Source: Trinickia mobilis | GTDB taxonomy: Bacteria; Pseudomonadota; Gammaproteobacteria; Burkholderiales; Burkholderiaceae | DNA length: 64,000 nt | Reading direction: 5' to 3' | NCBI RefSeq assembly: GCF_017315705.1 | Contig: NZ_JAFLRF010000022.1 | Coordinates: forward strand, 1-64,000 | In this document: piece by piece, positions 7,190-16,009 of the stretch | Numbering within the stretch: position 1 is the first letter of the stretch | Layout of the letters: every line of letters begins with the position of its first letter | Position numbers and translations under genes: made by a program | The notes under the pieces: model-generated | Seen by the model: only the letters and a program-made list of their open reading frames with translations | The model's database searches: none | What the model was told of the DNA's origin: nothing

Positions 7190-9343
7190 ATGGCGAAACA
7201 AAAAAGTCGATTGCCGACCTTCGAATCCGGACGAACGCCGCTGCAAAACAGCATGTTGGGCGTTCTGACCGCCTTTTTCTTCATGCTGGTCGCGTCGTCC
7301 ATCGCCACGCAGGTTTTCGCATACCGGATGAACTTCTCGCCCTACCTGGGCGATGCCCTGTTCTCGACCCGGTCTTGGGCGTTTTACGTCCCGCTCCAAT
7401 GGTTGACTTGGGGGTGGAGCTTCAGTGATCGGATCGGCGTAAAGCCATATACCGACGAGATGCTAGTAATCGCGCTCACGGGCTGCGCGGTGTCGGTCAT
7501 TCTAGGTGTCGCGACCACTTTCTTCGCGTTCAAACGCGTGAAGGGGATGGATTCTTTGCATGGCGATGCGCACTGGTGCAGCGTCAAGGAAGTAGACGCG
7601 ACCGGTTTGATGGGTTCAAAGAAACGTCAGGTGAGCGGCGCGTTCGTCGGATCGGTGATGCTGGACCACGAGGGTGAAACGGTGCATCCCGCGCACCCGG
7701 CCTACGAGCAGCGCTACATACCGCGCATTATCGGTGGTGAGCAGGCGCGTGATTCCGAGGGGCGGCCACTGGTGGACGTTTCCCCCGAAGTGGTTCGCGC
7801 CCTCGAATATCTGCGCGACAACGGGCCAACACACATTCTGGTGTTCGCGCCGACGCGCTCTGGTAAGGGTCGCGGCATTATTGTTCCGACCTTGTTCGGT
7901 TGGGCGGGCAGCGCTGTCGTCTCGGACCAAAAGGGGGAGAACTACGCGTTGACGTCCGAGATGCGTCGACGGGCAGGCCAGCGCGTCGGAAAGTTTGCCC
8001 CGACCTGCGAAGATGGGAGTGGCTGGAGTTGGAATCCGCTCGATGAAATTCGCAAGTTCACCCTGCGTGACGTGGCAGATGCGCAGAACATCTTTGCAAT
8101 GATCGTCGATCCAGAAAACAAGGGGATGGAGGACCACTTTGTTTCGCGGTCGTGGGAGCTTCTGACAGGCCTTGGGTTGCACCACATATATGCGGAAGAC
8201 GACGCATCGCTCACCGGAATGGCGTTGTTCCTGAGCGATCCCCGCTTCGAAAACGACTTGCAGATGTGGAATCGGATGCTCACGGCCGAGCATGATCCCG
8301 AAGGCAAGATGGGCTGGCTGGACACGGCAGGCAAGCCAACAAAGACTCACCCGGTCGTAGCGAGTGCCGCGAAGTCTATGTTGAACACCCCGGACGACGA
8401 GCGCGGCTCGGTGCTATCGAGTGCGAAGAAAGTCCTGACGCTGTTCACAGATCCGCTCGTCGCGATGAACACGCGTACCAGCGACTTCTTGACGCGCGAC
8501 TTGATGACCCTCGATTCTCCGGTCTCGCTTTATTACGTGCCGACGGAAGAGGACAAGGATCGTCTGGTGCCTTTGACGCGCTTGTTCTTCGCGATGGTCA
8601 TTCGGCGAAATGCGACCCAGATGCACGCAGAGAACGGTCGCATGAAGGCGAACTTCAAGCACCGTCTTCTGTTACTGATTGACGAGTTCCCCGCGTTGCG
8701 CAAGATGGAAATCATCCAGGACGGTCTTGCCTACGTTGCGGGATACGGTATCAAGATGATGCTGATCTGCCAGGATCTCAAGCAGCTGCGTGACGTCTAT
8801 GGGGACAATGAAACGATCGTGGCAGGTTGCCACATCCGCATCTCGTATGGTCCGACCGACGAGACCACGGCCAAGCGCCTCGAGGAGATGGTTGGGCAAA
8901 CAACCGTCGGAGAAGAGGAACACTCGGTATCCTCAAACCGCGTTGGTATGTCGGGGGGCAACGTCACAGTCTCGATGCGAAAAACCGCACGCCCTCTAAT
9001 GACGCAGGGCGAGTTTATGAGCCTGTCGATGGAAGACATGGTCATCTTTGTGGCCAACAATCAGCCGATCTACGGACGGAAGATCAAGTACGACGAGATC
9101 CCCGAGTTCGATGCGTGGTCGCGGCTGCCGGCGCAAACGAAGAACGCACCGCTTCGCCAGCGTGTGGCCCGTCCTCAGCGGTCCGCTGCAACCTCCGCGC
9201 AATCCGCACCGTCCACACCTTCGGGTACTGCGGCCGCAGTGGCGCAGACGACGCCGCTGTCAGCCGAACAGCAAGTTGCCGTTGATGCACTGCTGGCCAA
9301 GGACTTCGCTATTCAGGAGATTGTGAAAGTGAGGGCGTTCTGA
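7190..9343 (+). CDS. VirD4/TraG-type conjugative coupling protein (T4CP), 717 aa
   Basis: Inner-membrane ATPase that links the relaxosome to the type IV secretion channel. Two hydrophobic segments near residues 22-45 and 100-125 form the membrane anchor. Walker A is APTRSGKGRGIIVP near residue 223, followed by VVSDQKGENYALTS; Walker B is RLLLLIDEFPAL near residue 490; a C-terminal ATPase block is LICQDLKQLRDVYG. About 60 residues at the C-terminus are Ala/Ser/Thr-rich and likely flexible. Length is usual for TraG/VirD4. The next gene starts one base after the stop. Confidence 0.93.
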   Translation: MAKQKSRLPTFESGRTPLQNSMLGVLTAFFFMLVASSIATQVFAYRMNFSPYLGDALFSTRSWAFYVPLQWLTWGWSFSDRIGVKPYTDEMLVIALTGCAVSVILGVATTFFAFKRVKGMDSLHGDAHWCSVKEVDATGLMGSKKRQVSGAFVGSVMLDHEGETVHPAHPAYEQRYIPRIIGGEQARDSEGRPLVDVSPEVVRALEYLRDNGPTHILVFAPTRSGKGRGIIVPTLFGWAGSAVVSDQKGENYALTSEMRRRAGQRVGKFAPTCEDGSGWSWNPLDEIRKFTLRDVADAQNIFAMIVDPENKGMEDHFVSRSWELLTGLGLHHIYAEDDASLTGMALFLSDPRFENDLQMWNRMLTAEHDPEGKMGWLDTAGKPTKTHPVVASAAKSMLNTPDDERGSVLSSAKKVLTLFTDPLVAMNTRTSDFLTRDLMTLDSPVSLYYVPTEEDKDRLVPLTRLFFAMVIRRNATQMHAENGRMKANFKHRLLLLIDEFPALRKMEIIQDGLAYVAGYGIKMMLICQDLKQLRDVYGDNETIVAGCHIRISYGPTDETTAKRLEEMVGQTTVGEEEHSVSSNRVGMSGGNVTVSMRKTARPLMTQGEFMSLSMEDMVIFVANNQPIYGRKIKYDEIPEFDAWSRLPAQTKNAPLRQRVARPQRSAATSAQSAPSTPSGTAAAVAQTTPLSAEQQVAVDALLAKDFAIQEIVKVRAF

Positions 9344-9344
9344 A

Positions 9345-10079
9345 ATGATTTTCACCAGTGAAAGATTGTGTGCTAAATGTATGTTGCCCATAGCGCTATT
9401 TCTGTTTGCTTGGGCGAAACCCGCGTGTGCTGATCAGACGCAGATGGTTGAGTTGCTGCAACGGTGCGCGCCAAACGTGGCGCTCAGCACCATGTCGTCG
9501 ATCGTGAAGGTCGAGTCTCGGGGCAACATGTACGCGCTTGCGGACGCGGGCCCGGTGAATCTGCCGTGGAGCGTGCGCAAGAATCTGGTCCGATCGTTTT
9601 ATCCGGCCACACTTGAGGAAGCGTCAGGGCTCGCGCGTTCCTTGATCGCGCAGGGCCACACTGTGAGTCTGGGTCTGTCCCAGGTGAACGACCGCAATCT
9701 GAAACGCATGGGCCTGACGATAGAGCAGGTATTCGACCCATGCACGAACATCGCGACCGGCGCTCGCATTCTGACGGACTTCTACGATCGCGCGTCGAAG
9801 CAGTACGGGGCCGGTGAACGCGCCCTTCAGGCTGCAATTTCCGCGTACAACTCAGGCGACTTCGAGCGAGGTATCGAGAACGGCTACGTCGGACTCGTAT
9901 ATGCCGCAGCGGGTGCTGTTCCTACATTGTCTGCCGGCGCCGCGCTGCGCGCGTCTACGGGCGGACGCGGCAAGAAGAGGCAGCAATCGCCCGCAAATAC
10001 CTGGTGGGCGTCGCGGGCCGAGTTGCTGAAGCAGGCGAGAGAGTCGCCCCTGTCTGATGTCGCCACGACAACCGAATAG
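9345..10079 (+). CDS. VirB1-like lytic transglycosylase, 244 aa
   Basis: Exported murein hydrolase that opens the cell wall for a type IV secretion machine. A signal peptide is formed by MLPIALFLFAWAKPACA. The SLT fold shows the catalytic Glu in SIVKVESRGN, then LGLSQVNDRN, NIATGARILTDFY and AISAYNSGDF. ATG 9345 has GTGAGGG upstream; ATG 9381, just before the hydrophobic core, is an alternative. Operator copy 3 covers codons 2-7 of the longer form. The C-terminal tail is basic and low complexity. Confidence 0.9.
   Translation: MIFTSERLCAKCMLPIALFLFAWAKPACADQTQMVELLQRCAPNVALSTMSSIVKVESRGNMYALADAGPVNLPWSVRKNLVRSFYPATLEEASGLARSLIAQGHTVSLGLSQVNDRNLKRMGLTIEQVFDPCTNIATGARILTDFYDRASKQYGAGERALQAAISAYNSGDFERGIENGYVGLVYAAAGAVPTLSAGAALRASTGGRGKKRQQSPANTWWASRAELLKQARESPLSDVATTTE
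9349..9364. promoter_or_regulatory. Near-palindromic operator-like site, copy 3 (inside a coding start)
   Basis: TTTTCACCAGTGAAAG lies within the first codons of the transglycosylase gene, at its junction with the coupling-protein gene. It is one of only two copies that sit inside predicted coding sequence. Confidence 0.75.
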
Positions 10080-10106
10080 ATAACTATAGACGAAGGAAAG
10101 AACGGG

Positions 10107-10496
10107 ATGAATACACGCAAGGGTCAACGTAGGGGGCGCGAGTCGGCGCTGTTCGGGGTTATGCGACGTTTTGGGCAGATCTTGCCCTTCGCTGACAAGG
10201 TGATCGCGTCGTTCCGAACGGAGTCCGCGGAGGCCGAACGCATTGCAGGCGTTCTGTTCACCCATGACGCGCGGATCCCCACAGTATTTGAGCGGCAGCA
10301 TATCGGGGAACTAAGCAGTCTCCCCGGTGTAGGTGAGCAGGCGTTGGTTAAGGTGACGTGCCGCCCGTGGCTGGACGGTAACGGTCAACTCTCATTCATT
10401 GTGCGTGACTATCAGGTGCTGACAGACCAGGACGACAGCGCTCAGCGGCACGCCAGCATCGCGGATCAGCACGAGCTGGGCCGGTGCATCTCTTAG
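10107..10496 (+). CDS. Hypothetical protein, 129 aa
   Basis: ATG 10107 follows GAAGGAAAG. The N-terminus is basic (MNTRKGQRRGRESALFG); the rest (LPFADKVIASFRTESAEAERIAG, LPGVGEQALVKVTCRPWLDG, given here as separate pieces) looks like a folded soluble domain. No family recognised. It lies between the transglycosylase and the c-di-GMP gene in the same direction, 12 bases before the latter. Confidence 0.6.
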   Translation: MNTRKGQRRGRESALFGVMRRFGQILPFADKVIASFRTESAEAERIAGVLFTHDARIPTVFERQHIGELSSLPGVGEQALVKVTCRPWLDGNGQLSFIVRDYQVLTDQDDSAQRHASIADQHELGRCIS

Positions 10497-10508
10497 GCGA
10501 GGAAAGTG

Positions 10509-12584
10509 ATGGATACCCGGACCTCTGTATTGGTAGTAGATGCCGACGCCAGTCTGGCGGCGAATCTGTGCCAGCAATTGCTTGATGCTGGATTCGACGC
10601 GGAAGCGCAGTCGAATGTAGATGCTGCGGCGGCCGCCTTTGCTGAGCGTCAGCACGCGATTGTGTTGATGCAGTATGCGATGACACGCGCTGACGGCGGG
10701 CGTCTTCTCTATCGAATCCGGACAGCGTCCGGGCTGCGATGGACGCCGATTATCTTTCTCGCCGACGGCGACGAGCTCGAGGTCGCGATCGACGCGATGG
10801 AGTACGACGGGGTCGACGTGTTACCCAAACCCGTTTCGGTTGGGCTTCTGAAGGCGAAGCTGCGGCACGTCGGCACGCTCATCAAGGCGAGTCGCGAATC
10901 AAACGCCAACGAGGAACAGTACAAGGCGATTCTCGACAACTCACTCGATGCAGTGGTGGTCGCCGATCAAGCCGGCCAGATTGTGCAGTTCAACGCGCGC
11001 GCCGAAGCGACGTTTGGTTGGGCAGCTACGGAAGCGATGGGGTGGTCAATCAGCGACTTCATGCCCCATGAGATCGTCGCCGTGCACGACGAGGTCTTCC
11101 GTGGCGAGCAGATCTCGCCGTTGTGGAACTCGCGGCGCATCAAGTTCACCGGCAAGGGTGGCGGTGTGCTCGTGATGGAAGTGCGGCTTGCCACGATCGA
11201 TCTGCCGACGCGGCGCCTGTTTTCTGCGTCGATGCGCGACGTGTCGGAACAGGAGCGCCAGTCCGACGAGATTTCGAAGATGGCTCACTACGATAACTTG
11301 ACCAGCCTGCCGAACCGCAATCTGTTTCAGGACAGGCTACAGCAGCTAATCTCGATCTCGAACCGGTACAACAAGCTCTTTGGAGTCCTGTTCGTCGACC
11401 TGGATCGTTTCAAGGAAATCAACGACACCCAAGGTCACGACGTTGGCGATAAGGTGTTGCAGGAAGTAGCGCGACGGCTGAAGGGTGGTATCCGTGACTC
11501 CGACACAGTCGCGCGTCTTGGCGGCGACGAATTTGTAGCGCTGCTTTACGACCTCCGCTGCAACGATGATGCGCGTATCGTTGCAGACCGGTTCCTCGCG
11601 TCGTGCCGGCAGCCGGTCATCGTGAACGATCGCGCATTCGAAGTCTCGGCGAGTATCGGGATCGCGATCTATCCCGACGGTGCGCGGGACCGTGACCTCC
11701 TCGTGAAGCAGGCCGATGAGGCGATGTACCACGCAAAGCAGAACGGTCGCGATCAGTACGCTTTCTATAGCGCAGAAATCAACAAGGTCGCGCAGCAGAA
11801 GCAGCAGATCGAACGGGGCCTGGAACGCGCGCTGCAGACGGACAGTTTCGTGCTGCACTACCAGCCGCAGGTCGACCTGCAGACACGACAGATCAACGGC
11901 GCAGAAGCGCTGGTTCGGTGGGAGGAAGGCGGTCAGCTGATTCCGCCGAGTATGTTCATTCCGATTGCCGAGGAGACAGGTTTGATTGTGCCGATCGGAG
12001 AATGGGTGTTACGCGAGGCCTGTCGGGAAGCCCGACGATGGCTCGATATGGGGCTGGGTCCGAATGGCGCCGGCATCTGCATCGGCGTGAATCTGTCCGT
12101 TCGGCAGTTCAATCTCAGGTTGCCGTCGATGGTGTTTCAGGTCCTGCACGAGACGGGGCTGCCGCCCCGACTACTCAATCTTGAGATCACCGAATCCTTC
12201 CTAATGCAGGACATTGACCAGGCTGCTCAGATCCTGTCGCAGCTATCGGACGCTGGCATACAACTGTCGGTAGACGATTTCGGCACCGGCTATTCCTGCC
12301 TTGCGTACCTGAAGCGGTTGCCGGTGAGCACAATCAAGGTCGATCGCAGCTTTGTGAAGGAGATTGTCGACGACGCGAGCGATCGATCAATTGTGTCGAC
12401 TATTGTCGGCTTGGCGAAAAACCTGAACCTCCACACGCTCGCCGAAGGTGTTGAAGAGGAAGATCAGGTCGAATTGCTGCTGAGCATCGGATGCGACAGT
12501 TGCCAGGGCTTCTACTTTTCGCGCCCGGTCCGAAGCGAAGAATTCGTGGCGATGGTCAACAAGTCTCTGGCGGAAGCGGCATAG
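10509..12584 (+). CDS. REC-PAS-GGDEF-EAL c-di-GMP protein, 691 aa
   Basis: Domain order: receiver-like 1-125, PAS near 135-255, GGDEF near 265-430, EAL near 440-690. The cyclase motif is intact ([11 protein letters not shown]), as is the phosphodiesterase motif (GAEALVRW) and the later [17 protein letters not shown] and KVDRSFV. Both activities are therefore possible. The receiver lacks the usual phospho-acceptor Asp: the third strand reads IVLMQYAM where VLLD is expected; the Lys of LPKPVS is kept. No membrane segment. ATG 10509 has AGGA upstream; GTG 10506 is in frame. A signalling gene inside a transfer operon suggests control of surface behaviour during carriage. Confidence 0.92.
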   Translation: MDTRTSVLVVDADASLAANLCQQLLDAGFDAEAQSNVDAAAAAFAERQHAIVLMQYAMTRADGGRLLYRIRTASGLRWTPIIFLADGDELEVAIDAMEYDGVDVLPKPVSVGLLKAKLRHVGTLIKASRESNANEEQYKAILDNSLDAVVVADQAGQIVQFNARAEATFGWAATEAMGWSISDFMPHEIVAVHDEVFRGEQISPLWNSRRIKFTGKGGGVLVMEVRLATIDLPTRRLFSASMRDVSEQERQSDEISKMAHYDNLTSLPNRNLFQDRLQQLISISNRYNKLFGVLFVDLDRFKEINDTQGHDVGDKVLQEVARRLKGGIRDSDTVARLGGDEFVALLYDLRCNDDARIVADRFLASCRQPVIVNDRAFEVSASIGIAIYPDGARDRDLLVKQADEAMYHAKQNGRDQYAFYSAEINKVAQQKQQIERGLERALQTDSFVLHYQPQVDLQTRQINGAEALVRWEEGGQLIPPSMFIPIAEETGLIVPIGEWVLREACREARRWLDMGLGPNGAGICIGVNLSVRQFNLRLPSMVFQVLHETGLPPRLLNLEITESFLMQDIDQAAQILSQLSDAGIQLSVDDFGTGYSCLAYLKRLPVSTIKVDRSFVKEIVDDASDRSIVSTIVGLAKNLNLHTLAEGVEEEDQVELLLSIGCDSCQGFYFSRPVRSEEFVAMVNKSLAEAA

Positions 12585-12610
12585 ACCCAGCAACACATTA
12601 AAGGATGACT

Positions 12611-13015
12611 ATGAAGCCGGCTCTTGCGGTGCCCGCTCAGCAGAGCGGAGGGAATCCATATGTGGGGAACGCGTTTTCGGAGCTATCAAAGGCCGCGAAG
12701 GTTCGCGCAGTAGTTGCGTGGGCGGAACCTGACAACCCGGTCGAATTGCTCGACCGTCTGTATTTCGCGGGTCACGCCGAGATCAGTCCTTTCTGGGTCA
12801 GTTTGGCGCAGCTGGTTCTGCTTGCGGTGATGGTGGAGGCTTCTGGCCAGTTGACCGAGGACGCGCTGCGCCGCGCGCTCGGTGATCTGACTGACGCGGA
12901 ATTCGTCGTTGCCTATGGCGCGGGAGCGAGTATCCCGGCCCGCGGCGTGAAGTCGATGAGCGAGCGCATGCGGCACTCGCTGCGGGCGTATCTCGCCGTC
13001 CTGATGTTCGATTGA
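12611..13015 (+). CDS. Hypothetical protein, 134 aa
   Basis: ATG 12611 is preferred (AAAGGA 7 bases upstream); ATG 12605 is in frame. The product begins MKPALAVPAQQSGGNPYVGN and is helical, with a hydrophobic stretch ISPFWVSLAQLVLLAVMV that may be a buried helix. No family recognised. It lies 26 bases after the EAL protein and 13 before the Mrr-like gene. Confidence 0.6.
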   Translation: MKPALAVPAQQSGGNPYVGNAFSELSKAAKVRAVVAWAEPDNPVELLDRLYFAGHAEISPFWVSLAQLVLLAVMVEASGQLTEDALRRALGDLTDAEFVVAYGAGASIPARGVKSMSERMRHSLRAYLAVLMFD

Positions 13016-13028
13016 TGGGGCATGCGGA

Positions 13029-13673
13029 ATGAAACGATATCGTGGAAGGTCACTCGGCCGGATGTTGGAGCGGTGGCCGTGGTGGATCAGTGCTTCATTC
13101 GGGGTGGGCGCTTTCAGTGTTTTGCGCTTCCTGGGATACAGGGCTGCTGTCGGTCCGACAGGAGAGACCACAACGCGCAGCCTCGACAACGCGCACATGA
13201 TCTGGTTTCTCGCATGGGTGGTGGTTGCGATCTGCCTTGGGTTGGCGGTGCGATCTGCGCTTGCGGCACACCGTCGCTCTGCATGGTTTGAGTCGTTCCG
13301 CAGCGTTTCCGCGATCAAGCGGATGGACTGGCAAGAGTTCGAGCGACTCGTCGCAGAAGCCTTCCGCCGTCAAGGTTTCAAGGTCGAATTGACCGGACAG
13401 GGGGGCGCAGACGGCGGGATTGATCTGGTCCTGCGCCGTGACCGGAAGGTGACGTTGGTCCAGTGCAAACGCTGGCAGAGCAATAGCGTCGGGGCTCCTA
13501 TCGTGCGCGAGATGTTTGGCTTGATGGCTCACCATCGCGCTGACGCTGTAGCAATTGTCTGCACGGGCGGATTTACACGAGAAGCCGTGAAGTTCGCCGA
13601 AGGGAAACCAATTGACCTGATGGGCGGGGAAGAGTTGGTCGCGCTAATGCGGCTCGTACAGCGGGAACGGTGA
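13029..13673 (+). CDS. Membrane-anchored Mrr-like restriction endonuclease-fold protein, 214 aa
   Basis: Two N-terminal hydrophobic segments (WPWWISASFGVGAFSVL and MIWFLAWVVVAICLGLAV) are followed by an Mrr_cat-type nuclease domain at about residues 100-205: FERLVAEAFRRQGF, GGADGGIDLVL and VQCKRWQ match the E-(D/G)GGID-QxK pattern of this PD-(D/E)xK family. Such TM-Mrr proteins may act on damaged or foreign DNA near the membrane. In a transfer operon it could protect the element or remove competitors; this is inference. Confidence 0.82.
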   Translation: MKRYRGRSLGRMLERWPWWISASFGVGAFSVLRFLGYRAAVGPTGETTTRSLDNAHMIWFLAWVVVAICLGLAVRSALAAHRRSAWFESFRSVSAIKRMDWQEFERLVAEAFRRQGFKVELTGQGGADGGIDLVLRRDRKVTLVQCKRWQSNSVGAPIVREMFGLMAHHRADAVAIVCTGGFTREAVKFAEGKPIDLMGGEELVALMRLVQRER

Positions 13674-13693
13674 GTGTTTTCGGGAGAAGGAAG

Positions 13694-13963
13694 ATGCAAG
13701 GAACGTTGAGAAGCATGGCTCCGACCGGTGATATGTTGTCCGAACTTGCTGGGCGGATGTACGAGGGCCTGGACATTCTGATGGCCGTCGAAGACGGGAA
13801 GATTGGCACGGTCGAAGATCTTAAGAACTGGCTGCAGGAGAGCGTGGCCGGCCTGGATCGCACGATCCAGGCGGGCTTGAAGGGCGAGCCTGTCATGGTC
13901 GACGATGACTGCTGTGTGGTTTTTCGCGCGGCTGGCGACTCGGCCAGCGCGGTAGGCGGATGA
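13694..13963 (+). CDS. Hypothetical protein, 89 aa
   Basis: ATG 13694 follows GGGAGAAGGAAG; the frame is also open from a GTG at 13670 that overlaps the previous stop. Product MQGTLRSMAPTGDMLSELAG... is acidic and helical. Its end overlaps the next start by 4 bases (ATGA), so the two are coupled. No family recognised. Confidence 0.6.
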   Translation: MQGTLRSMAPTGDMLSELAGRMYEGLDILMAVEDGKIGTVEDLKNWLQESVAGLDRTIQAGLKGEPVMVDDDCCVVFRAAGDSASAVGG

Positions 13964-14427
13964 GCAAGCGGGGCGGCAGGACTGCCTCGGTTGGCCGCGC
14001 AGTCAACAACGCGCACGCTCGCGCTAACAGTCAGGCTCGTTTAAGCGAAGCCCGACTACGTACGGTTGGCATTGCCTCCCACGTGGCGTTGACGTTATTG
14101 CACGACGGGCGGGGGCGAGACGCCGACATGCGACAGGTTGCATACGCGTTGAACATGGCGATGGTGCTTTGTGAGCGTGGACTTGGCCGTGAGTGGCTGG
14201 CGTTGGTTCAGCGCGCGCAGGAAGCATTAGTGCGTAGCGCGGCCGACAGCCACAAAGTCGGCAAGTGGGTGTTGGATGACGATGCCTATGCGCTCATCTG
14301 CGAGGCCTTGGAGATTCACGACCAGCAGGCCGAAGCTGCAACGACTGCGGCAATTCAAGCAGCTGAGAATGAAATCAACAGACGCGCAAGGCAAGCGAAG
14401 GTGCTCCATATATCGGATCACTTTTAG
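13960..14427 (+). CDS. Hypothetical protein, 155 aa
   Basis: Overlaps the previous gene by ATGA. The product is basic at the N-terminus (MSKRGGRTASVGRAVNNAHA) and helical throughout (MVLCERGLGREWLALVQRA). No family recognised; no signal or membrane segment. Confidence 0.6.
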   Translation: MSKRGGRTASVGRAVNNAHARANSQARLSEARLRTVGIASHVALTLLHDGRGRDADMRQVAYALNMAMVLCERGLGREWLALVQRAQEALVRSAADSHKVGKWVLDDDAYALICEALEIHDQQAEAATTAAIQAAENEINRRARQAKVLHISDHF

Positions 14428-14486
14428 CGCCTGCCCGCCAGTACCGTAAAAAGCAGCGGTCTATCAATTTTTATGGAGTTTTTGAT

Positions 14487-15608
14487 ATGCAAATGATGAA
14501 ACGTGTACGCCCGATCGTTGGGGTCCTCCGCGCGAGCCTGCCGTCCTTGTTGTCCGTCATAGAGTCTCTAGGTGGGTTTGTTGCAGCGAACGCGATCGTG
14601 CTCTTGGCGCTGGCATTCATCGTGACGTTGGGCAAGTCGGCGCCGGCAGTCGATAGCTTGCCTGCGACTGCGCGAATAACGTTTGAAGTCGCGGAGAGAT
14701 TGGGCACTTTGGTGGTGACGCTGTGGATGGTGTGGCGGGGTCTGTTTCTGTTCTTTGCCTTCGGCGATCATCACGACACGAGGGCCTGGGACCTCGCGAT
14801 CGGCATCGTGCAACGAGTTGTGCTATTCGTCGCTAGTCTGTTAGCCATCCGCTACTTCGGCTCGGTGATCGCGGACACGGTAGCTTATATGTTGGCCAAT
14901 CCCGGAACGAGCGTCGCGACGCTGCTGGGTATTGCAGTGATCGCTGCGAGCTATTTCCTTGTACCAAAGGTCCAATCCCGCGAAGTGGTCGGTGTGGCGT
15001 ACCGCGCCACGGGTGTTGCGGTCGCAGGCAGGCGGATGCCGCGACTGGCTGAAGACATTCGACGTACTGCTACGCACGAGGCCGGTCACGCTCTGCTTTA
15101 TGCTGCTTTGCCTTCTCTGCCTGATGGCTTCAAGGTAAAGGTACTCGAGAGCGTGGCGCCATCGGATGAATACAGGGGATTTGTGCGCGTGGACAAATTT
15201 CCTTCTGCAGCGACCGAGGGCTTTTTGCGTTGGTGCATGTATCTCGACCTGGCCGGTATGGCTGCGGAGTTATTGGCTTGCGGCGATCGTGCAGACGGCG
15301 CTCGCGGTGATATGTCGAGATGGATAGCCGTCGCACGCGCATACCTCTTGGCAGGATTGGGAGAGTTGTTCTACGCGGACAGCGGGACGCCCGAACACGT
15401 TGCACACAACCGGCTTGTGCTGAACACACTGCGCGCCGAACACGAAGAGGCGTTGTTTGAGTTCTTCGATGCGAATCTGGACCTGCTGCGGGAGTTGCGA
15501 GACCGGCTGCTGGAGGCTCGCGAGCTTGGTGCCGACGAAGTTGCTCCGTATCTGGCACGCGTCACGTTCACTTCGACGGTTCGCAGACTTCGCGCCGAGG
15601 AGGTCTGA
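14487..15608 (+). CDS. Stand-alone membrane M41 (FtsH-type) zinc protease without AAA domain, 373 aa
   Basis: Four hydrophobic segments fill the first about 165 residues (FVAANAIVLLALAFIVTL, VVTLWMVWRGLFLFFAF, VVLFVASLLAIRYF, VATLLGIAVIAASYF). A peptidase M41-like domain follows: zinc motif ATHEAGHALLYA near residue 197 and the third-ligand helix GARGDMSRWIAVARA near residue 272. FtsH normally carries an AAA+ ATPase before M41; none is present. It would be an ATP-independent membrane protease or would work with a partner. It begins 59 bases after the previous gene. Confidence 0.85.
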   Translation: MQMMKRVRPIVGVLRASLPSLLSVIESLGGFVAANAIVLLALAFIVTLGKSAPAVDSLPATARITFEVAERLGTLVVTLWMVWRGLFLFFAFGDHHDTRAWDLAIGIVQRVVLFVASLLAIRYFGSVIADTVAYMLANPGTSVATLLGIAVIAASYFLVPKVQSREVVGVAYRATGVAVAGRRMPRLAEDIRRTATHEAGHALLYAALPSLPDGFKVKVLESVAPSDEYRGFVRVDKFPSAATEGFLRWCMYLDLAGMAAELLACGDRADGARGDMSRWIAVARAYLLAGLGELFYADSGTPEHVAHNRLVLNTLRAEHEEALFEFFDANLDLLRELRDRLLEARELGADEVAPYLARVTFTSTVRRLRAEEV

Positions 15609-15609
15609 G

Positions 15610-15885
15610 GTGCGAATGCGTTGCGTTGAATCTTCGCTGCCGGCAGTGAAGGGCACAGCGGCTCTGCTATTGCGGCGAGGGCGGGGAGCTCGCGGCACGC
15701 CAGGGGTGGTCGTCGCGTCGGCTCTGCGATGCGCTCGCGCGGCTGGAGCGTCTGTGGTGTTACTCATCGATTTCAGAGCGGAAGAAGAACGGCGCATTGC
15801 TCGCCGACTGCGCGCGGCCGGAATCGCCGCGCGCGCGTGGGGTGAGCTTGCGGGGCTACGCGGCGCTCAAGAAATGGGGTCGTAG
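15610..15885 (+). CDS. Small hypothetical protein, about 90 aa
   Basis: Starts at GTG 15610 or ATG 15616, just after the M41 gene stop. Product MRCVESSLPAVKGTAALLLR... is very Arg/Ala-rich, which weakens the case for a real gene. No family recognised. Confidence 0.35.
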   Translation: MRMRCVESSLPAVKGTAALLLRRGRGARGTPGVVVASALRCARAAGASVVLLIDFRAEEERRIARRLRAAGIAARAWGELAGLRGAQEMGS

Positions 15886-15954
15886 TGCCGTAAACATTGT
15901 GGATGTAGGCGGGCTCGGCGTGACTGCGCTGTTGTCGTCCTTCTCCCTAGCTGA

Positions 15955-15970
15955 CTTTCACCAGTGAAAA
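15955..15970. promoter_or_regulatory. Near-palindromic operator-like site, copy 4
   Basis: CTTTCACCAGTGAAAA, 39 bases before the TTG start of the ADP-ribosyltransferase-like gene. It may mark a new transcription unit within the rightward run. Confidence 0.75.
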
Positions 15971-16009
15971 CGCATCGACGTTTCATGCAATTTGAGGAGG
16001 AGTTGAAAA

